This document shows positions 27,101-36,100 of a DNA stretch of 64,000 nt, piece after piece. The stretch is from Sipunculus nudus (lineage: Eukaryota > Annelida > Sipuncula > Golfingiida > Sipunculidae). The stretch spans positions 2,744,339-2,808,338 of the forward strand of contig CM049316.1 of the NCBI GenBank assembly GCA_026874595.1. The letters are read 5' to 3'. Below the pieces are notes generated by a model. It had not been told where the DNA came from. It saw only the letters and a program-made list of their open reading frames with translations, and searched no databases. Every line of letters starts with the position of its first letter. The stretch's first letter is position 1. A program made the position numbers and the translations under genes.

Positions 27101-30100
27101 ATGTAGCATCATTTTAATACTAAATGTAGCATCATTATAATACCAAATGTAGCATCATTAAAATACCTACTGTAGCATCAATATAATAACAAATGTAGCA
27201 TCATTATAACACCAAATGTAGCGTCATTATAACACCAATTGTGGCATCATTATGAAACATAATCCCTCATTATGATTTCAGCCGTTGATTTTTACTCTTC
27301 CATTTCTAAAATATACTTTGCTTTCTTTACATAATATCCTTGCATTATTTCTAATTTAAACTATAAAAAAGCAAATACAAGCAAAGACCTTATCAGTAGA
27401 GGATTGTACAATACACATACAGGGTCACAGGTGAGGTACATATTATATCAGACCTGTCTTAATCATACATCTTCCCTAGCCAAGTTCTTGGTGGGGTTAA
27501 GTTCTGTTTTTCTACTCTTACCTCCTTCGCTGTTTCTTCTAATGAGCTGCCCAACTGACCAGGCTTAGACTTCAAAGTTCTCCCTGAAATTCAGATTACA
27601 TTAGTCATAAACTAGATGTGTCGGAACGACACGAATGCCCCCGCCTGGGGCAAATTAGAAACATTTGTAAAATTTTGAAAAATTTTTTAAGTTCAGGAGG
27701 TGTCATATGGTCAAAAGTAGGTCAACACGGGCAAAAAGCAAACTCGATCTGTAACGGGTCATTATCAAGCAACACACCAAAAATCATGCCAGTATATGCA
27801 GGCATTGTGAAAAAAAGTCCATACATGTGCATTTTCCATAAAAATTTCTGTCTTTCATGAAATTTTCTATGTTTAGGAGCCTTAAAACAATCAAAAGTAG
27901 GTCAACCGGGACAAAACACGAACTCGATCTGTAACTGTCATTATCTGCCCACGCATAAAAAATCAGGGTGGTATCTGCAGGCATTGAGGAAAAAAGTCAG
28001 TACATATGCATTTGTTATGAAAATTTCTATTTTTCATGAAACTTTCTATGTTCAGGAGCAGTCAAATGGTCAAAAGTAGGTCAACTGGGACAAAACAAGA
28101 ACTTGATCTGTAACTGGTCATTATCTGCCTACACACAAAAAATCAGGCCCCCATCTGCAGGCACTGCGAAAAAAAGTCCATACATGTGCACTTTTTTATG
28201 AAATTTTCTATGTTAGAGCACCGTCAAACGGTCAAAAGTAGGTCAACTGGGACAAAACGTGAACTCAAAAATCAGGCCAATATCTGCAGGGATTGCAAAG
28301 AAAAGTCTGTACAAGTGTATTTCTATGTTCAGGAGCCGTAAAACAATCAAAAGTAGGTCAACTGGGACGAAACGCTAACTCAATCTGTAACTGGTCAATA
28401 TCTGCCCACACACCAAAAATCAGGCCAATATCTGCAGGCATTGCGAAAAAAAGTCCGTACATGTGTATTTGTCATGAAATTTCATATTTTTCATGAAATT
28501 TTCTATGTTCAGGAGCTGTAAAACAGTCAAAAGTAGGTAAACTGGGATGAAACGCAAACTCAATCTGTAAATGGTCTATATCTGCCCACACACCAAAAAT
28601 CAGGCCAATATCTGCAGGCATTGCAAAAAAAAGTCCGTACATGTGTATCTGTCATGAATATTTCTATTTTTCATGAAATTTTCTAAGTTAAGGAGGCGTA
28701 AAAGTTTAGAAGTACGTCAACCAGGATGAAACGCGAACTCGATCTGTAACTGGTCATTATCTGCCCACACACAAAAAATCAGGCCAATATCTGCAGGCAT
28801 TGCGAAAAAAAGTCCGTACATGTGTATTTGTAATGAAAATTTATATTTTTCATGAAATTTTCTAAGTTTAGGAGCTGTAAAACAGTCAAAAGTAGGTCAA
28901 CTGGGACAAACCGCGAACTCGATCTGTAACTGGTCATTATCTGCCTACACACCAAAAATCAGGCCAATATCTGCAGGGATTGCAAAGAAAAGTCTGTACA
29001 AGTGTATTTGTCATGAAAATTTATATTTTTCATGAAATTTTCTAAGTTTAGGAGCTGTAAAACGGTCAAAAGTAGGTCAACCTGGACAAAACACGAACTT
29101 GATCTGTAACTGGTCTATATCTGCCCACACCAAAAAATCAGGCCAATATCTGCAGGCATTGCGAAAAAAAGTCTGTACAACTGTTTGATTTCGGAATGAC
29201 GGAAGGAAGGAAGGACGGAATGACGGACATGGGTAAAACTATATGCCCCCGCCACAAAAAAAACTTTTCCTGTTTTAGATTACATCAGTGTTAAAGATTC
29301 CAAAGCACTCATCAGAGGTATATAAACATATTTTAGTATTTAATTTTAATTAAAGCAGAACATTTTCTTGGCCCATTTAAATAATGGAAATCCAATTTAA
29401 TAAAACCATCCACCAGCTGACAAAGTCTGGCCCTGTGGATCCATAAACACTTAATTACTTAATGGTGGAACAGAGGTGGAAAAAGAGACAGACCCTAGAC
29501 CGAGTTATGGCTCTGTTGTAAACACAGAGCCACAGGTCCCTGCCTTCATTTACCTAGCAGACAGGAGTAGGCTATATCTGATGTTGGGTGCCTATCCCAG
29601 TGCCCCTGTGCGATTGTTTCAAGCAGCAGTGTGCATGCATGTTTAACATCATCACTGGTGGCATGGTGTGAGTGTCCTGTAACTCTGACCACTGGATACA
29701 CATGACCACTGCCTACAGGCAGCATTGTTACCAAGGTTACACACTGCCTACAGGCAGCGTTGTAACAGGTGCAGTGCACACAGGGCTTGCCTGAAAAAAA
29801 TCACCAGCCAATCAGGTCTGAAACAACCACCAGCCAATCATCCAGTGCTTAACCAAAGGCTAAATGTACCCAAAGTGGGTACAAGGTCGTCACCTGCATG
29901 CGCTCCTGTCCACTAGGTAAATGAAGGCAGGGACCTTTGGCTCTGTGTTTACAACAGAGTCACAACTGGGTCTAAGACAGATCCATGAAACTTGTCTATA
30001 GCTGTCTTCTTTAGAAAAGATCAGAATACACTGTCATTTTCTTTTATTAGGACACATATCTTTTAGATCAAATCTGATTGGTTTAAAATCTGTTTGCAAC

Positions 30101-33100
30101 ACCCTAATTTTGTGTGATTCAACAAACATTTGTGCAATTTGTCCAGATCAGACCGGCAGGTCTTTATGGGGATGATTAGCCGTCATCATATGGTGATGAA
30201 GTAGGTACAACCTATAGTAAAATTCATGTTATAAGATTACCTGCTGGCAGAATGGTCTTATTCCAAGTAGCCTTCTTAGACAGGTCAGTCATAACCAATG
30301 AGAATGCCTTTGGTTCACTTGTGACAGGTAGTCTTATAAAACAAGTAGTCTTATTAGACAGGTAGTCTTATCAAACAGGTAGTCTTATTAGACAGGTAGT
30401 CTTATAAAACAAGTGACCCATGGGTCATGTCGCTCAGCTGACAGGGAAGAGATTCGCTAAAGGAAATTTTATCATCAGAATGGTAGCATATACCCATTCA
30501 TAGGAAGCATCAAACAGATTAACCAACAGGCCAAGATTTAGTCTTTATTTATATATCTCAAAAATAGAGAAAAAATGTGTAAACGTTAAAAACTAGAATA
30601 CGGGTAGCCGACAAGTGACCACGTGTATCCGCTAAAATCAGTGGTACGGTTGAAGTGAGGCATGGATTGAGTGGCAAGGGGAAATAGAGTGAGGTATGTT
30701 GCATATTAGCATGGATGTCTGCAGCGTAAATGTGTATGTAGGTTGTGCCACCTACCACAAATCCAGAAAGCTGTCCAAGTTGTATACATATGCAAAATTT
30801 TAGGCAGAAAAGTCAAACCACTACATGTATATGAGTGATTTTAGCCAACGGTAGACAAACAGATAGACGCTGTGCAAAAATGGTTGCAGGTGGCCCCTCC
30901 AGTTTTGTGTATGATAAAGACCTATGGGAGATCTATACACATGCAAAATTTTGGCCCAATCGTTCAAACTGTTCCCGAGATATGAGCTCGGATGTCTGCA
31001 GCATAAACTAGAAAGTAGGTGGCGCCACCTGTCATAAAATCAAGAAAGCTATCCAGGATGTATAACACTGCAAAATTTTAGGCAGATATGTCAAACCACT
31101 GCCGAGATATGAGTGACATTATCCCACGGCAGAAAACAGACAGACGCTGTGCAAAAACAGTTTTGCGTATGATAAACAGCTATGTGATATCTATACACAT
31201 GCAAAATTTTGGCCCAATTGGTCAAACGGTTCCTGAGATATGAGCTTGGATGTGATCAGCTTGAACGTGAATGTAGGTGGTGCCATCTGTCATAAAATCA
31301 AAAAGCTATCCTGGATGTATATGCATGCCGAATTTCAGGTGAATCAGTCAATTCACTGCAGAGATATGAGTGATTTTAACCCAAGGCAGATGAACAGATG
31401 GACACTGTGCAAACATGGTTACAGGTGGCGCCACCATTTTTGTGTATGTTATAAAGCAATCCAAGGGCTACAATTGTATAAATTTTATTTCCTGATTGGT
31501 CAATCGGTTTCCGAGATATGAGGGTTTATGTGTGGAAACAGATGCACAAATGGACGCTGGATAGAGGGGAAAGGTCAGAGGTCAACACAAATTGGTTAGG
31601 CACTAGTTCACATGTGACTAGATAATTGGTGTAAGTTTCGGAAAAATCGGTCCATTTTTCTCAGAGGAGCTTTCTGGAAACAAACGTGGCAGCTGCGGAG
31701 GAACCCGGTCAAAAACATAGTATCTGCAAAACTTCGTTTTGGAGGATACAAAAATACAGGTGGCTCCACCAATCTGCAGAAACTAATAAAAACACTTAAT
31801 TGTCAATATCCATGCAAAGAATCATGGTGATCTCCGCATAAGTTGTTCAGATACTTCAGCTTTTGTATCAAATTGTCCATTATTCTGAGGGATACTTCAG
31901 AGTCCTATAGCTTGAAGGATATGGGTAACAGAGACCTAATTTCAAGTTTCCACAGGCCCTCTTCATGGGCCTCCTTGCATGACAAGAATGAAGTTTCTAG
32001 GTCCAGTTGTTGCAATTTGTACCCTGTTGACTGATAACCACATCTTTAAAGGTCTCAAAAAAAGAGAAAAAAAATTCGTAAAAATTTGAAAAAAATAGAG
32101 GTGGCGTACCCAGTCTGCAGAAACTGATGGAACAGCTCATGATCAATATGTATGCCGAAAATCATGCCCATCAGTGTTGTAGTTATTGAGATATTGAAGA
32201 TTTTATATGAAATTTTTGACTACTCTGGGGGGTACTTTGGGGCCCCATAGCTCGAAGGATATGGGTAAAAGAGACCTAATTTCTGGTTTCCATGGAGACT
32301 TTTCATAGGTCTCTCAGTGTATCGAGAATGAAGATTCTAGGTCCAGTCGTTACAATTTGTGCCACGCTAACAGATGACAGCATCCTTAAAGGTCTCAAAA
32401 ATAGAGGAAAAAATCATAAAAAAAACCCGAACAAATACAGGTTGTGAAACCAGTCTGCAAGAACTGATGAAACACCCCTTGATCAATATGTATGCCAAAA
32501 ATCATGACCATCAGTGATGTAGTTATTGAGATATTGAAGTTTTTGTATGAATTTTTTTACTACTCTGGGGGGTATTTTGGGGCCCCATATCTCGATGGAT
32601 ATGGGTAACAGAGACCTAATTTCTGGTTTCCATGGAGACTTTACATAGGTCTCTCAGTGTGTCAAGAATGAAGATTCTAGGTGCAGTCCTTACGATTTAT
32701 GCTACGTTAACAGATGACAGCATCCTTAAAGGTCTCAAAAATAGAGGAAAAAATCGTAAAAAAATCAAACAATATAGGTGGCGCCACCAGTCTGCAGGAA
32801 CTGATGGAACATCTCATGATCAATATGTATGCCGAAAATCATGACCATCAGTGATGTAGTTATTGAGATATTGAAGTTTTTGTATGAAATTTTTGACTAC
32901 CCTGGGGGGGTACTTTGGGGCCCCATAGCTCGAAGGATATGGGTAACAGAGACCCCTATTTCTGGTTTCCAAGGAGATTTTTCATGGACCTTTCAGTGTG
33001 TCAAGAATTAAGATTCTAGGTCCAGTCTTTATGATTTTTGCCTTGTTAACAGATGTTCACATTTTGAAAGGTCTCAAAAATAGAGAAAAAAATTCATTAA

Positions 33101-36100
33101 AAAATCCAACCATACAGGTGGCGCCACCAGTCTGCAGGAAGTGATGACACATCTCATGATCAATAGTTATGCCACAAATCATGACCATCAGTCAAGAAGT
33201 TAATGAGATATTGAAGTTTTTGTATGAATTTTTATACTTTTCTTGGGGGTACTTTGGGGCCCCATAGCTCAAAGAATATGGGTAACAGAGACCTAATTTC
33301 TGGTTTCCATGGAGACTTTTCATAGGTCTCTCAGTGTGTCAAGAATGAAGATTCTAGGTCCAGTCGTTACGATTTGTGCCACGTTAACAGATGACAGCAT
33401 CCTTAAAGGTCTCAAAAATGGAGGAAAAAAATCGTGAAAAATCGAACAATACAGGTGGCGCCACCAGTCTGCAGGAACTGATGGAACATCTCATAATCAA
33501 TATGTATGCCAAAAATCATGACCATCAGTGATGTAGTTATTGAGATATTGAAGTTTTTGTATGAAATTTTTTACTACTCTGGGGGGTACTTTGGGGCCCC
33601 ATAGCTCGAAGGATATGGTTAACAGAGACCTAATTTCTGGTTTCCAAGGATATTTTTCATGGACCTCTCAGTGTGTCAAGAATTAAGATTCTAGGTCCAG
33701 TCTTTACGATTTGTGCCTTGTTAACAGATGTTCACATTTTGAAAGGTCTCAAAAATAGAGAAAAAAATTAGTAAAAAATTGAACGATATAGGTGGCACCA
33801 CCAGTCTGCAGGAAGTGATGGAACATCTCATGATCAATATGTATGCCAAAAATCATGACCATCAGTCAAGTATTTAATGAGATATTGAAGTTTTTGCATG
33901 AAATTTTTTACTTTTCTGGGGGGTACTTTGGGGCCCCAAAGCTGGAAGGATATGGGTAACAGAGACCTAATTTCTGGTTTCCATGGAGACTTTTCATAGG
34001 TCTCTCAGTTTGTCGATAATGAAGATTCTAGGTCCAGTCGTTACGATTTGTGCCTTGTTAACAGATGTTCACATTTTTAAACGTATCAAAAATAGAGAAA
34101 AAAATTCGTAAAAAATCGAAAAATACAGGTGGCGCCACCAGTCCTCAGGAACTGATGGAACATCTCATGATCAATATGTATGCCAAATATCATGACCATC
34201 AGTCAAGTAGTTAATGAGATATTGAAGTTTTTGTATGAAATTTTTTACTTTTCTGGGGGGTACTTTGGGTCCCCATAGCTCGAAGGATATGGGTAACAGA
34301 GACCTAATTTCTAGTTTCCAAGGAGATTTTTCATTGACCTCTCAGAATGTACAGTTACAAGATTCTAAGTCCAGCGGTTACGATTTGTGCCAGTTTAACG
34401 GACAGACGGACAGACGGACGGACAGACGGACAGACAGACGGACGACGGACAAAGAGTGATCGCTATAGCTCAGCTTGACTGAAAGTCAGCTGAGCTAACA
34501 AGTAGTCTTATTTATACAGGTAGTCTTATCAGACAGGTAGTCTTATTAGACAGGTAGTCTTATTAGACAGGTAGTCTTGTCAAACAGGTAGTCTTATTAG
34601 ACAGGTAGTCTTGTCAAACAGGTAGTCTTATAAAACAAGTAGTCTCATTAGACAGGTAGTCTTATCAAACAGGTAGTCTTATTAGACAGGTAGTCTTATC
34701 AAACAAGTAGTCTAATTAGACAGGTAGTCTTATCAAACAGGTAGTCTTATTAGACAGGTAGTCTTAACAAACAGGTAGTCTTATTAGACAGGTAGTCTTA
34801 TCAGACAGGTAGTCTTATCAGACAGGTAGTCTTATCAAACAGGTAGTCTTATTAGACAGGCAGTCTTATCAAACAGGTAGTCTTATAAGACAGGTAGTCT
34901 TATAAAACAAGTAGTCTTATTAGACAGGTAGTCTTATTAGACAGGTAGTCTTATCAAACTGGTAGTCTTTTAAGACAGGTAGTCTTATCAAACAGGTAGT
35001 CTTATCAAACAGGTAGTCTTATAAAACAAGTATTCTTATTAGACAGGTAGTCTTATCAGACAGGTAGTCTTATTAGACAGGTAGTCTTATTAGACAGGTA
35101 GACTTGTCAAACAGGTAGTCTTATTAGACAGGTAGTCTTGTCAAACAGGTAGTCTTATTAGACAGGTAGTCTTGTCAAACAGGTAGTCTTATAAAACAAG
35201 TAGTCTCATTAGACAGGTAGTCTTATCAAACAGGTAGTCTTATTAGACAGGTAGTCTTATCAAACAGGTAGTCTTATTAGACAGGTAGTCTTATCAAACA
35301 GGTAGTCTTATTAGACAGGTAGTCTTATCAGACAGGTAGTCTTATCAAACAGGTAGTCTTATTAGACAGGCAGTCTTATCAAACAAGTAGTCTTATTAGA
35401 CAGGTAGTCTTATAAAACAAGTAGTCTTATTAGACAGGTAGTCTTATTAGACAGGTAGTCTTATCAAACAGGTAGTCTTATAAAACAAGAAGTCTTATAA
35501 AACAGGTAGTCTTATAAAACAAGAAGTCTTATAAAACAGGTAGTCTTATTAGACAGGTAGTCTTTTTAGACAGGTAGTCTTATTAGACAGGTAGTCTTAT
35601 AAAACAAGTAGTCTTATTAGACAGGTAGTCTTATTAGACAGGTAGTCTTATCAAACTGGTAGTCTTATTAGACAGGTAGTCTTATAAAACAGGTAGTCTT
35701 ATAAAACAAGAAGTCTTATAAAACAGGTAGTCTTATAAAACAAGAAGTCTTATAAAACAGGTAGTCTTATTAGACAGGTAGTCTTTTTAGACAGGTAGTC
35801 TTATTAGACAGGTAGTCTTATAAAACAAGTAGTCTTATTAGACAGGTAGTCTTATAAGACAGGTAGTCTTATCAAACTTGTAGTCTTATTAGACAGGTAG
35901 TCTTATAAAACAAGAAGTCTTATAAAACAGGTAGTCTTATAAAACAAGAAGTCTTATAAAACAAGAAGTCTTATTAGACAGGTAGTCTTTTGAGACAGGT
36001 AGTCTTATTAGACGGGTTACATCTTATAATACTGGTGGTCTTTCTGACAGGTCCACTCTATCTGATTATCATGAACTGTCATGTGACTCCTTGTTATTTG

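Larger units (their letters stand above)
30409..34498 (+). mobile_element. modular element E5, 4.09 kb, inserted in the 17-bp minisatellite
   Basis: The head begins ACAAGTGACCCATGGGTC and ends TGTCGCTCAGCTGA (30409-30441). The interior has a palindrome-family segment (30592-31765) and eight 338-bp units (31766-34380). The tail has a GGAC/AGAC run (about 34397-34450) and a hairpin AGCTCAGCTTGACT/AGTCAGCTGAGCT, ending CTAA at 34498. Minisatellite units lie directly on both sides, which fixes both ends. CAAG is present on both sides of the junction and may be a 4-bp target duplication or part of the head. Confidence 0.8.

Noticed and set aside
27618-28496. Open frames of 67-80 codons in the 180-bp array
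   Set aside because: They are repeat units with stops and shifts at different places in each copy.
34499-36012. CRISPR-like array
   Set aside because: Units of 17 bp run head to tail with no unique spacers, in a eukaryotic intron. The same applies to the 44-bp array at 59936-60840.
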